Assembly: GCA_902782125.1 (NCBI GenBank)
Contig: CACZMA010000007.1
Location: 1-64,000, forward strand
Direction: 5' to 3'
From: Oscillospiraceae bacterium
Lineage (GTDB): Bacteria; Bacillota; Clostridia; Saccharofermentanales; Saccharofermentanaceae
Length of the DNA stretch: 64,000 nt
Part shown: piece by piece, positions 33,676 to 41,589 of the stretch
How positions within the stretch are numbered: position 1 is the stretch's first letter
Layout: every line of letters begins with the position of its first letter
Made by a program: the position numbers and the translations under genes
Notes under the pieces: model-generated
Database searches by the model: none
The model's input: the letters and a program-made list of their open reading frames with translations, nothing else
Told to the model about the DNA's origin: nothing

Positions 33676-34299
33676 TCAGCCGAAAGCCTTATATATTACG
33701 ACCTCGACATCGGAATTAACGATGTTGACCTTGACTTCGTCAGCGAGGTTGGCAACGATGGAGCGCTCGAGCTCGTCCTGAGCCTCCTGCTTTACGTCGA
33801 GATCGACGATGCTCGTGTTGATGCCGGTCACATAGCCGGACATCGACCAGGAATAAGCTTCGGATCCGCCGTAGTGTGAGCCGACCTGGCTTCCGAGAGC
33901 GATGAGGCCCAACGCCTGATCAGCCATGACCCTTGTCTCGGGATCGTCGGGGAGAGTTGCCACTGCGATCATCTCGCGGATCTTGCCGATGATGCCCTTG
34001 GCTGCGGCATTCTTGCCGGAAGAGGAGACTGCGAGAAGTTCGCTCCTGGTCTTAAGATCCATGGGAACCTCGGCCTTGAGGTGTATCTCGACGTTCTTGT
34101 CTTCTGCTTCCATCCAGAAATCTCCCTGAAGGTCGCCTTCGAAGGGGCGGATGAGTTCTATTAGCTCTTCCGAGAGCAGACGGAGGCGGAGTGCGGACTT
34201 ACCGTCGAGACCGCAGAAAGCGCCGGTCTTCTCCGTGAGTTCCAAAGCCTTGTCTCTTCCTTCTCCGGTAGAAAATATCTTTACTGTCTCTGTCTTCAT
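33676..34299 (-). CDS. Uncharacterised protein with a degenerate GHKL-ATPase-like N-terminus
   Basis: A 207-residue soluble protein. The segment ALRLRLLSEELIELIRPFEG resembles the N-box helix of RsbW-type GHKL ATPases, where the EE pair would coordinate magnesium, but the expected Asn and the G1 and G2 loops are missing. The C-terminal 60 residues (QEAQDELERSIVANLADEVK) are a charged helix followed by a strand. It follows the zinc-ribbon gene by 12 bases. It may be an adaptor from the anti-sigma lineage; the assignment is weak. AGAGGTATC provides the ribosome binding site. Confidence 0.65.
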   Translation of the reverse strand: MKTETVKIFSTGEGRDKALELTEKTGAFCGLDGKSALRLRLLSEELIELIRPFEGDLQGDFWMEAEDKNVEIHLKAEVPMDLKTRSELLAVSSSGKNAAAKGIIGKIREMIAVATLPDDPETRVMADQALGLIALGSQVGSHYGGSEAYSWSMSGYVTGINTSIVDLDVKQEAQDELERSIVANLADEVKVNIVNSDVEVVIYKAFG

Positions 34300-34311
34300 A
34301 CAGATACCTCT

Positions 34312-34770
34312 TTATACCTTATTGATGGGGAGCTTCTTATAAGCTCTGCCCTTCTTGATCTTCTTTACTTCGTCCTTAGTAAGGTTCTTTGCAACGCAGA
34401 AGTCTTCGCCTGAGTTCAGATCCTTGACATGGAATTCGTAGCTGTTGTCTGTCGTAAGGATCCCCTTGGGCTTGTCTGCAAGGTTGTGGTTTACATAGGG
34501 CTCGAAAGCCTGATCCGTTACCTCGGCCTTCTCCTTGAGCTCCGCCTTGCCCTCCTTGCCCTTCATCTCGACGCCGTAGCCGCATACGGGGCAGAACTTA
34601 CGGTACATCGACTTATAGGGAATAAGAGGTATGAACTCAATGTGGAACCAGAAGTTGCTCTTAACATAAGCGGGTGCATATACTCTTCCGCATTCAGGAC
34701 ATTCGGTCTTCTCGCCGTGATAGCCTTTGTTTGAATTAAAGACGTGTGTACCCCACCAGATGACTGCCAT
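34312..34770 (-). CDS. Small zinc-ribbon protein
   Basis: A 152-residue protein. Two CxxC pairs (CPECGRVY at about residue 24 and CPVCGYGV at about 60) make a zinc ribbon interrupted by an aromatic stretch (NFWFHIEFIPLIPYKSMY) that may touch the membrane. The C-terminal half is lysine- and glutamate-rich. It is first in a two-gene operon. The promoter on the minus strand is TTGTTA-17-TATATT (34832-34804). GGAGG precedes the ATG by seven bases. This zinc_ribbon_15-like family has no proven role. Confidence 0.8.
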   Translation of the reverse strand: MAVIWWGTHVFNSNKGYHGEKTECPECGRVYAPAYVKSNFWFHIEFIPLIPYKSMYRKFCPVCGYGVEMKGKEGKAELKEKAEVTDQAFEPYVNHNLADKPKGILTTDNSYEFHVKDLNSGEDFCVAKNLTKDEVKKIKKGRAYKKLPINKV

Positions 34771-34803
34771 AATCTATCCTCCAACTGATAAGTGATAAAC
34801 ACA

Positions 34804-34832
34804 AATATAACATCACTGCAGGATGTTAACAA
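34804..34832 (-). promoter_or_regulatory. Promoter of the zinc-ribbon/ATPase-like operon
   Basis: Read leftward, TTGTTA (34832-34827) and TATATT (34809-34804) are 17 bases apart, 34 bases before the start codon at 34770. The spacer holds ACATC/GATGT, a short inverted repeat. Confidence 0.6.
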
Positions 34833-34935
34833 GAAAGTTTACAATTAGTATACAAATACTACTAACATTTCCGGAGCAATAGTGCTATATTGTTCACGGA
34901 GCCCGGGTGATGGCTTCGGAATAGGAGACAAAAAT

Positions 34936-35718
34936 ATGAAAAAGATCGTATCAGTTTTACTTGCAACAGCAATCATGACAGCATTTGCAGCATCTTCGAC
35001 AGGCTGCATGCTCAGCAAGCCCGATGTGGACGGCGAGTATGTGGCAGAGCTGGACCTCACGCCCATCATGAAGTCGGCATTTGAGACTTCACTTGGCGAT
35101 CAGGGCATCGATATCGATGTGGATGACTTCAAGGGCGAAGTGACAGTCCTGTATGAATTAGTGCTCGATGACGGCGAGTACACACTTACCATCGACTACG
35201 ATTCATATGTTGATTCATACACGGATTATGTCATGGATAACCTCGTGCCCGTACTGAAGGAAGAGATCTTAGACCAGATCGAGATGTACGGATATACGGA
35301 AGATGAGTTCCTCAGCGAGATGGGTTATTCCTCGATGGATGAGTACTGTGAGGAGAGCGTTCTTGCTTCGATCGATACTTTCGCAGAAGACCTCGAGAAT
35401 GAGACCGTTGAAGGTGACTACAGGGTAACAGCAGGCTTCGGCGCGGCAAAGACATCCGTAAAGCTCGACAACGATACCATCCTTTACTTCGAGAATGGCA
35501 ATCTCGTAGGTTATATCGACGAAGATCTTGTTGATGATATCAGGGATGCAGAGGACCTCGATGATCTTAAGGACGCTTTCGAAGACGCAGATGCAGACAG
35601 CTCGCTCATTGATGTTCTCGACATGTGCGACAGCTACGGCATCTCGGCAGAAGACTTCGTTGACTGGCTCGACGACTGCGGACTTCTTGATGACGGCCTC
35701 GTTTACGAAGCACAGTAA
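34936..35718 (+). CDS. Acidic surface lipoprotein
   Basis: A 260-residue lipoprotein. The signal peptide (about residues 1-24) ends in the lipobox SSTGC, so Cys about 24 is lipidated. The mature protein is strongly acidic, with DVDDFKGE, DDIRDAEDLDDLKDAFED and VDWLDDCGLLDD. The middle (TLTIDYDSYVDSYTDYVMDN) resembles small lipoproteins of clostridia of unknown function. GGAGACAAAAAT gives the ribosome binding site for this ATG; a longer frame from 34882 lacks one. It is followed 27 bases later by a terminator that is repeated at 40454. Confidence 0.8.
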   Translation: MKKIVSVLLATAIMTAFAASSTGCMLSKPDVDGEYVAELDLTPIMKSAFETSLGDQGIDIDVDDFKGEVTVLYELVLDDGEYTLTIDYDSYVDSYTDYVMDNLVPVLKEEILDQIEMYGYTEDEFLSEMGYSSMDEYCEESVLASIDTFAEDLENETVEGDYRVTAGFGAAKTSVKLDNDTILYFENGNLVGYIDEDLVDDIRDAEDLDDLKDAFEDADADSSLIDVLDMCDSYGISAEDFVDWLDDCGLLDDGLVYEAQ

Positions 35719-35744
35719 TAAAATACAAAAACCCAGACAACAGG

Positions 35745-35776
35745 GGCGCCGGATGTAAGTCCGGCGCTTCTTTTTT
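35745..35776 (+). terminator. Terminator, first of two identical copies
   Basis: GCGCCGGA (35746-35753), loop TGTAAG, TCCGGCGC (35760-35767), then TTCTTTTTT. The stem, loop and first eight tail bases recur exactly at 40454-40483. Confidence 0.9.
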
Positions 35777-35840
35777 GCCGTTTTAAGGTTGATTTAAGGT
35801 AGGCTTGTTAATCTTTGCTCAAGGTAAGGAGGCAAAGACA

Positions 35841-36569
35841 ATGACATACCTTAATACATTCGAAAGATATGAGATCAAATACATCCTGACTGATGACCAG
35901 AGGAGCAGGCTTGAACACCTGATGTCCGGCCGTATGAAGATCGACCGTTATGGACATTCAACGATCCGCAATATCTACTACGATACCGATGATTACAGGC
36001 TTATCAGGCATTCTCTTGACAGACCGGTCTATAAGGAGAAGCTCCGTGTAAGGAGTTACGGCAGGATCTCGGAAGAAGATGATGTTTTCGTTGAGCTGAA
36101 GAAGAAGTACGATTCTGTTGTCTACAAGAGAAGGATCGCACTGCCGGAGCATACGGCGACCGAATGGCTCTCGGGAGACGGACAGCTGCGGGTGAGGTCT
36201 CAGATCGGAGACGAGATCGAATATGTAAGAAGATTCTATCCCGGTATAAAACCTAAGGTATATATCTCTTATGAGAGAGAAGCCTACTATCCCGTAAACG
36301 GTGAAGACCTGAGGATTACACTCGATTCCAACATTATCGCAAGAGACTATGATCTGTCGCTTCTTTGCGGGGTTTACGGCACTCCCGTGACAGACAGGGA
36401 TCTCACCATACTTGAGGTCAAAGTTCCCGGTGCGGTCCCGATGTGGCTTATAAGATTCCTTGATAAGAACGGTATCAGGAAGACTTCGATATCCAAGTAC
36501 GGAAGCTATTACAGGAACATGCGTCAGGCAGGTTCCGCTGATAATGAGAGAGGTGAGTTATATGCTTGA
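35841..36569 (+). CDS. VTC-domain polyphosphate polymerase-like protein
   Basis: A 242-residue protein of the VTC family (CYTH/triphosphate-tunnel fold). The opening TFERYEIKYILTDDQ, the strand RNIYYDTDDYRLIRHSL, the basic KEKLRVRSYG and the C-terminal LTILEVKVPGAVPMWLI are the tunnel signature; the Arg/Lys and Glu residues would bind polyphosphate and metal. AAGGAGG lies ten bases before the ATG. The DUF4956 gene overlaps its end by eight bases. VTC and DUF4956 proteins are often encoded together with CotH-like or polysaccharide-binding surface proteins in Firmicutes. Confidence 0.9.
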   Translation: MTYLNTFERYEIKYILTDDQRSRLEHLMSGRMKIDRYGHSTIRNIYYDTDDYRLIRHSLDRPVYKEKLRVRSYGRISEEDDVFVELKKKYDSVVYKRRIALPEHTATEWLSGDGQLRVRSQIGDEIEYVRRFYPGIKPKVYISYEREAYYPVNGEDLRITLDSNIIARDYDLSLLCGVYGTPVTDRDLTILEVKVPGAVPMWLIRFLDKNGIRKTSISKYGSYYRNMRQAGSADNERGELYA

Positions 36570-37239
36570 GACATTAATGGGGAATACTACGATATCCATG
36601 ACGGGTTTTCTTATGCCGATAGCCGCATCGCTTGTTCTGGGACTTGTTATCTCGCTGGTGCATATGTATAAGAACCGCTCTACAGGGAGCTTCCTGGGAG
36701 CGATAGCACTGCTTCCGGCGATAGTCTGCGTGGTGATCATGGCTGTGAATGGCAACATTGGTGCCGGAGTAGCAGTCGCGGGAGCATTCAGTCTGGTAAG
36801 GTTCAGGTCGGCACCGGGAACGGCAAGAGAGATCACGGCCATCTTTACTGCGATGGCAACAGGGCTGATGGCAGGCATGGGCTACATAGCATATGCAGGG
36901 ATATTTGTTCTGGTGATCGGTGCTGCAACACTTGTATGTCGGTCTGTCGAGATTAGGTCTGACCGTGCGGCGGATCTTCGGAAGAACCTTCGTATCACGA
37001 TACCCGAGGACCTCGACTATACCGGTGTCTTTGACGATATCCTTGACGAATACACTAAGGAACACAAGCTCATATCTTCCAAGACTACCAATATGGGTTC
37101 GATGTTCAAACTGACCTATGAAGTCACGCTTGATAAGAATAAGAGTGAGAAAGAATTTATGGACAAGCTCAGATGTCGTAACGGAAATCTCGAGATTGCC
37201 ATATCATCAGTCAAGGCAAATGAAGATCAGTTACTGTAA
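36562..37239 (+). CDS. DUF4956 membrane protein
   Basis: A 225-residue protein. Four hydrophobic segments fall in residues 15-135. The conserved stretch AGAFSLVRFRSAPGTAREIT (about residues 73-92) identifies DUF4956. The soluble C-terminal half (about 140-225) ends in a charged region. The start overlaps the VTC gene by eight bases and has GAGGTGAG eight bases upstream. It probably forms a membrane unit with the VTC protein. Its function is not established. Confidence 0.9.
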   Translation: MLETLMGNTTISMTGFLMPIAASLVLGLVISLVHMYKNRSTGSFLGAIALLPAIVCVVIMAVNGNIGAGVAVAGAFSLVRFRSAPGTAREITAIFTAMATGLMAGMGYIAYAGIFVLVIGAATLVCRSVEIRSDRAADLRKNLRITIPEDLDYTGVFDDILDEYTKEHKLISSKTTNMGSMFKLTYEVTLDKNKSEKEFMDKLRCRNGNLEIAISSVKANEDQLL

Positions 37240-37254
37240 AAAGGAGAAATAACC

Positions 37255-38415
37255 ATGAAGAACATAAAGATCAATAAGCTCATACCGATCGTAATGGCGG
37301 GCTCTCTGCTCCTGACTCTGGCGGCGGGGTGTGCGGCATCTGAGACAAACGGTTCTGAGAGTGCTGCCGAAGCTGTTCTGTCTGCGGCGGATGACAATGA
37401 TCCGGATATTACATACGACCGGGAAGATTCACAGGTTATAGATATATCTGAAGAGACTGATGTCACTATAAGTGAAGGCGGGACATTTATCATTTCAGGT
37501 GAGACTTCGGACGGAAGCATAACGGTGGATGCAGGTGATGAAGAAGTGCAGTTGGTATTAAGAGATGTATCACTGACCTGCAGTGATTCTTCTGCGATAA
37601 CAGTGCTCTCTTCGGGCGGAGTGTCGGTAATCCTTGAAGGAAACAATTATCTTGCGAACGGCGGGCAGTTTGTTAATGACTCGGAAGAGGCGATCGATGC
37701 AGTGGTCTATTCCAAGGATGATCTTACGGTCAGCGGCGAAGGAAGTCTCGAGATCTCTTCTCCCGCAGGTCACGGAATAGTCTGCAAGGACGAGATGGTG
37801 ATCACCGGCGGAACATATGTTATCGAAGCATTAGAAGACGGTATCAACACAAATGATGCTCTTCTTATAACAGACGGCATCTTTGAGATAAATGCAGGCG
37901 ATGATGCTATCCATACAGACGGCATTATCAGTATTACCGGAGGTACATTCGACATTACGGCTGCAGAAGGACTTGAAGGAACTGAGATCGTGATAGACGG
38001 AGGAGAGATAACGATAGCTGCAACAGATGACGGCATCAATGCTGCACAGAAAACGGATAACGTGGCAGTTTATGTTGAGATCAATGGCGGTAATATCACG
38101 ATAACCATGGGCCAGGGCGATACTGACGGGATCGATTCCAACGGAGACATTACGATCACCGGAGGAACTATCGACATAACCGGTATGTCTACGATCGACT
38201 ATGACGGAACAGCGACCTTTACGGGAGGCACGCTGATCGTAAACGGATCGCAGACGGATACCATTCCGAACCAGGAGACGGGCGACGGCATGGCACCCGG
38301 CGGAGGAACTCTCGGCGAAGGAGAGAAACCCGGTGAACCGCCGGCGGGTGAAGTTCCTGTGGCTCAGGGCCAGCCTCCGGCAGGAGATCCTCCTCAGGGA
38401 GGATTCCCGGGCTGA
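37255..38415 (+). CDS. Cthe_2159-like polysaccharide-binding lipoprotein (DUF4353)
   Basis: A 386-residue lipoprotein. The signal peptide ends in LAAGC (lipobox, Cys about 24). Residues 60-340 form beta-helix repeats with phrases such as GISITGGTFDI, VITGGTYVI, ITGGTIDITG and DGINTNDALLITDGIFEI, the pattern of the carbohydrate-binding Cthe_2159 family, which bind acidic polysaccharides with calcium. The C-terminal 45 residues are rich in Pro, Gly and Glu (GEPPAGEVPVAQGQPPAGDP), a spacer that could span the wall. AAGGAG precedes the ATG. It is third in the VTC operon. Confidence 0.85.
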   Translation: MKNIKINKLIPIVMAGSLLLTLAAGCAASETNGSESAAEAVLSAADDNDPDITYDREDSQVIDISEETDVTISEGGTFIISGETSDGSITVDAGDEEVQLVLRDVSLTCSDSSAITVLSSGGVSVILEGNNYLANGGQFVNDSEEAIDAVVYSKDDLTVSGEGSLEISSPAGHGIVCKDEMVITGGTYVIEALEDGINTNDALLITDGIFEINAGDDAIHTDGIISITGGTFDITAAEGLEGTEIVIDGGEITIAATDDGINAAQKTDNVAVYVEINGGNITITMGQGDTDGIDSNGDITITGGTIDITGMSTIDYDGTATFTGGTLIVNGSQTDTIPNQETGDGMAPGGGTLGEGEKPGEPPAGEVPVAQGQPPAGDPPQGGFPG

Positions 38416-38491
38416 GAATGCATGCTCCGGAAGGTACATTTTCGCGATAAGTCGTGAGATAATCAAAGCAGTAAAGATAAGGAGATATCCG

Positions 38492-39163
38492 ATGCGCATA
38501 CTGATCGCCGAAGACGAGAGATCGATGGCTAACGCTCTCAAAGCGATAATGACAAAGAATAACTATTCGGTCGACGCTGTTTATGACGGTGAAGATGCCG
38601 TGTCTTATATCGAGACAGGTGATTACGACTGTGCGATATTGGATGTCATGATGCCGAAGAAGGACGGATTCCAAGTTCTTCGTGAGATAAGGGCAAAGGG
38701 AATCAACATTCCCGTGATGATGCTTACTGCGAAGTCACAGGTAGATGACAAAGTTGAAGGACTGGATCTCGGAGCAAATGACTACCTGACCAAGCCTTTT
38801 GAGAGCAGGGAACTGCTTGCAAGGATCAAGGCTATGACAAGGACGGCTGAAGCTCCCGATAACAACTTGCGATACGGTAATGTGACGCTTAACCGCAGTA
38901 ATTATGAGCTGTCTGCTCCCGGCGGGTCGGTGAGGCTGGCGTCCAAGGAATTCCAGATAATGGAATATCTCATGTCTAATCCCGGAATGCTCATCTCATC
39001 AGAGAGGCTCATGGATAAGATCTGGGGCCTGGATTTTGAAGGAGATATCAACATAGTCTGGACGAACCTGTCTTATCTTCGAAGGAAGCTTCAGCAGATC
39101 GGAGCTGACATTAAGATCAAGGCCACGCGCAATGCAGGTTATTCACTGGAGATCGAAGGATGA
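38492..39163 (+). CDS. OmpR-family response regulator
   Basis: A 223-residue regulator. The receiver (about 1-115) has acidic residues EDE (8-10), the phospho-Asp in AILDVMMPKKDG (about 51) and the Lys in LTKPFESRELLARI. The C-terminal winged helix (about 125-220) includes LASKEFQIMEYLMSNPGMLI and RRKLQQIGADIKIKATRNAGY. AAGGAG lies eight bases before the ATG; the longer frame from 38333 lies within the preceding gene and intergenic region. It overlaps the kinase gene by four bases. It likely regulates its own operon and the VTC genes. Confidence 0.95.
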   Translation: MRILIAEDERSMANALKAIMTKNNYSVDAVYDGEDAVSYIETGDYDCAILDVMMPKKDGFQVLREIRAKGINIPVMMLTAKSQVDDKVEGLDLGANDYLTKPFESRELLARIKAMTRTAEAPDNNLRYGNVTLNRSNYELSAPGGSVRLASKEFQIMEYLMSNPGMLISSERLMDKIWGLDFEGDINIVWTNLSYLRRKLQQIGADIKIKATRNAGYSLEIEG

Positions 39164-40422
39164 AGAACTCGCTCAGGATCAGGTTCACGGTGACGGCTAT
39201 TGTATCAGTGCTGCTGGTGCTGGTCGTTATGGTCTCGGTGATCAACCTGATGAACTACAACAAGGTAGTATCAGACAGCGACAGAGTTCTCGGTATGCTG
39301 CTCGAGAACGGAGGTTCTTTCCCGGAACACATGAAACCTGAGCAGGGCATTCAGCCGGAACCGCCCAAGGAAATGCACGGCGGTGACAGAACGGAATCTC
39401 CTGAGCTTGCTTTCGAGACGAGATATTTCAGTGTTGTCATTGATTCAAACGGCAATGTGTTGTCGACTGATACGGGCAATATAGCAGCGGTAAATGACGA
39501 TGCTGCGGCCGCTTATGCAACAGATATTTACGGCAGTCATAAGAACGAAGGCTTTGTAGGTGATTACAGATACAGCTGCACATCGACTTCGGATGGCGAT
39601 ACTCTCATCGTGTTCTGTGATTGCGGTCCCGGCCTGTCGAACTTCAGGAGTTTCCTTGGAATAAGCATCCTGATATCAGCCTGCTCGCTTATATTGATAA
39701 GCATCGTTGTATTTCTTCTGTCAGGCAGAGCAGTAAGCCCTATAGTGGAAAGCCATGAGAGACAAAAACGCTTCATTACGGATGCCGGTCACGAGATTAA
39801 GACTCCTCTTGCGATCATCAATGCTGATGCCGATGTGCTTCTTGCCGAGACATCGGAAGACAACGAGTGGGTAACGGATATCAAGAAACAGGCAAGAAGG
39901 CTTGCTGATCTTACGGATGAACTGATCCTGCTGAGCAAGACGGAGGAAGGATCCTATGTTCCGGTTCGCGAGGAACTGGATCTTACTGCAATTACTGAAC
40001 AGCAGATCGAACTGTTCAGAGTTGCGGCAGCAGGGAATGGAAGGATCATAGAGAGCAGCGTCGAGCCTGATGTGCGGATAACAGGTGACAGCAAGGCCAT
40101 AGAACGGCTGGTATCGATCCTGCTCGATAATGCGGTCAAGTACTGTCCCGAAGGAAAGACTGTCAAGGTATGCCTGCAACGCAGCGGAAAGAACGCGATC
40201 ATCGAGGTGAGCAATCCCACAGACAGCCCGATCGATGAGAAGAGCCTGGATTATCTCTTCGACAGGTTCTACAGGGCGGATGCTTCCAGGAATTCTGAGA
40301 CAGGCGGACACGGGATCGGACTGTCGGTGGCAAAGGCCATCACGGAAGCGCATTCGGGGAAGATAGCAGCATATAAGGACGGAAATGACATTATAAGGTT
40401 CAGGGCTGTTTTGCGTTTGTAA
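39160..40422 (+). CDS. Sensor histidine kinase, partner of the OmpR-type regulator
   Basis: A 420-residue membrane kinase. Membrane segments at about 10-28 and 165-188 enclose an extracellular sensor of about 130 residues that includes a Pro-rich stretch (PEQGIQPEPPKEMHGG). HisKA has RFITDAGHEIKTPL (His about 212), HATPase_c has SILLDNAVKYCPEG (N box) and GGHGIGLSVAKAI (G2). It starts inside the last codons of the regulator gene, so the pair is translationally coupled. An identical copy of the terminator at 35745 closes the operon 31 bases after its stop. Confidence 0.94.
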   Translation: MKNSLRIRFTVTAIVSVLLVLVVMVSVINLMNYNKVVSDSDRVLGMLLENGGSFPEHMKPEQGIQPEPPKEMHGGDRTESPELAFETRYFSVVIDSNGNVLSTDTGNIAAVNDDAAAAYATDIYGSHKNEGFVGDYRYSCTSTSDGDTLIVFCDCGPGLSNFRSFLGISILISACSLILISIVVFLLSGRAVSPIVESHERQKRFITDAGHEIKTPLAIINADADVLLAETSEDNEWVTDIKKQARRLADLTDELILLSKTEEGSYVPVREELDLTAITEQQIELFRVAAAGNGRIIESSVEPDVRITGDSKAIERLVSILLDNAVKYCPEGKTVKVCLQRSGKNAIIEVSNPTDSPIDEKSLDYLFDRFYRADASRNSETGGHGIGLSVAKAITEAHSGKIAAYKDGNDIIRFRAVLRL

Positions 40423-40452
40423 CAGCTGAGACAGAATGAGGAGTAAGGCAGT

Positions 40453-40483
40453 GGCGCCGGATGTAAGTCCGGCGCTTCTTTTT
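40453..40483 (+). terminator. Terminator, second identical copy
   Basis: GCGCCGGA (40454-40461), TGTAAG, TCCGGCGC (40468-40475), TTCTTTTT. Stem and loop match the terminator at 35746-35767 base for base. Confidence 0.9.
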
Positions 40484-40552
40484 GGCTTTTATTATTTTTA
40501 ATGTTAGAATTACAAGGATTTATTCTGAATAGGAGTAATAGGACTTCTTACG

Positions 40553-41581
40553 ATGAAGATACTTTCTGTAGCAATACCTTGCTATAACTCGGCTGAATAT
40601 ATGAGCAAGTGCATCGAGTCACTCCTGCCCGCAGGAGACGATATCGAGATACTTATCGTGGACGACGGATCTGCGAAGGACAATACACTGGAGATCGCGA
40701 GAGACTACGAGGCAAAGAACCCCGGCATAGTCCGTGCGATCCACCAGGAGAACGCAGGCCACGGCGGTGCGGTCAATAAGGGCATCAGTGAGGCGACCGG
40801 CATCTACTTCAAGAATATCGATTCAGATGACTGGGCAGATACCGGAGTGCTCCTCAAGATAATCGGCCTCCTTAAGGGCTTCGTGGAGAAGGATACCAGG
40901 GTGGACCTGGTCCTCGCGGATTTTGTTTTCGACAAGGTCGGGGTGAAGGAGCAGAACAAGAAGGTCATGCGCCTTACGAAGTCCCTGCCCGTCGGCAAGG
41001 TCTTCGGCTGGGATGACGTTAAGAAGGTCACATCCCAGTACATCATGATGCATAACATCATCTACAGAAGGGACGTATTGCTCGAGTCGGGCCTGAAGCT
41101 TCCCGAGCACACATTCTACTGTGACAACATCTATGCCTATCAGCCGCTGCCGAATGTTAAGACCATGTATTACATAGACGAAGCTCTATACAGGTATTAC
41201 ATCGGCCGCGAGGGGCAGTCCGTCAGTGAAGAGGCGCAGCTAAGGAACATTGACCAGCAGATTAGGGTCGATAAGATAATGACTGATGTATATGCATCGC
41301 AGGATGCGTCTGCATTAGGGCCCAAGCTAGGCAAGTACATGCTCTCATATCTGACGCTGATGTACTGCGCTACGACGTCGATCCTTCTCATCGGAGGGAC
41401 GGACGAGCACCTTAAGAAGCTGGATGACCTCTGGAAGTATCTTGAGCTCAGAGATCCCAGGGCATACAAGAAGATCAAGGGAAGCTTCATGGGCGGATGG
41501 ATGACGCTGCCTGGCAAGTTAGGCAGGAAGATGTCCGTCGGAGGCTACAGGATCGTACAGAAGCTCTATAAGTTCAATTGA
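40553..41581 (+). CDS. Glycosyltransferase family 2
   Basis: A 342-residue enzyme with the GT-A fold. The N-terminus SVAIPCYNSAEYMSKCIESL and ILIVDDGSAKDNTLEIA is the nucleotide-sugar site, GHGGAVNKGI is typical for GT2, and FKNIDSDDWAD provides the DxD metal-binding motif. No membrane segment is visible except a weakly hydrophobic C-terminal part, so it is a cytoplasmic or peripheral transferase for a surface glycan or glycolipid. The next gene encodes a flippase-like membrane protein and starts near its stop, so they form an operon for envelope glycan or lipid synthesis. Confidence 0.92.
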   Translation: MKILSVAIPCYNSAEYMSKCIESLLPAGDDIEILIVDDGSAKDNTLEIARDYEAKNPGIVRAIHQENAGHGGAVNKGISEATGIYFKNIDSDDWADTGVLLKIIGLLKGFVEKDTRVDLVLADFVFDKVGVKEQNKKVMRLTKSLPVGKVFGWDDVKKVTSQYIMMHNIIYRRDVLLESGLKLPEHTFYCDNIYAYQPLPNVKTMYYIDEALYRYYIGREGQSVSEEAQLRNIDQQIRVDKIMTDVYASQDASALGPKLGKYMLSYLTLMYCATTSILLIGGTDEHLKKLDDLWKYLELRDPRAYKKIKGSFMGGWMTLPGKLGRKMSVGGYRIVQKLYKFN

Positions 41582-41589
41582 CGGTATAT

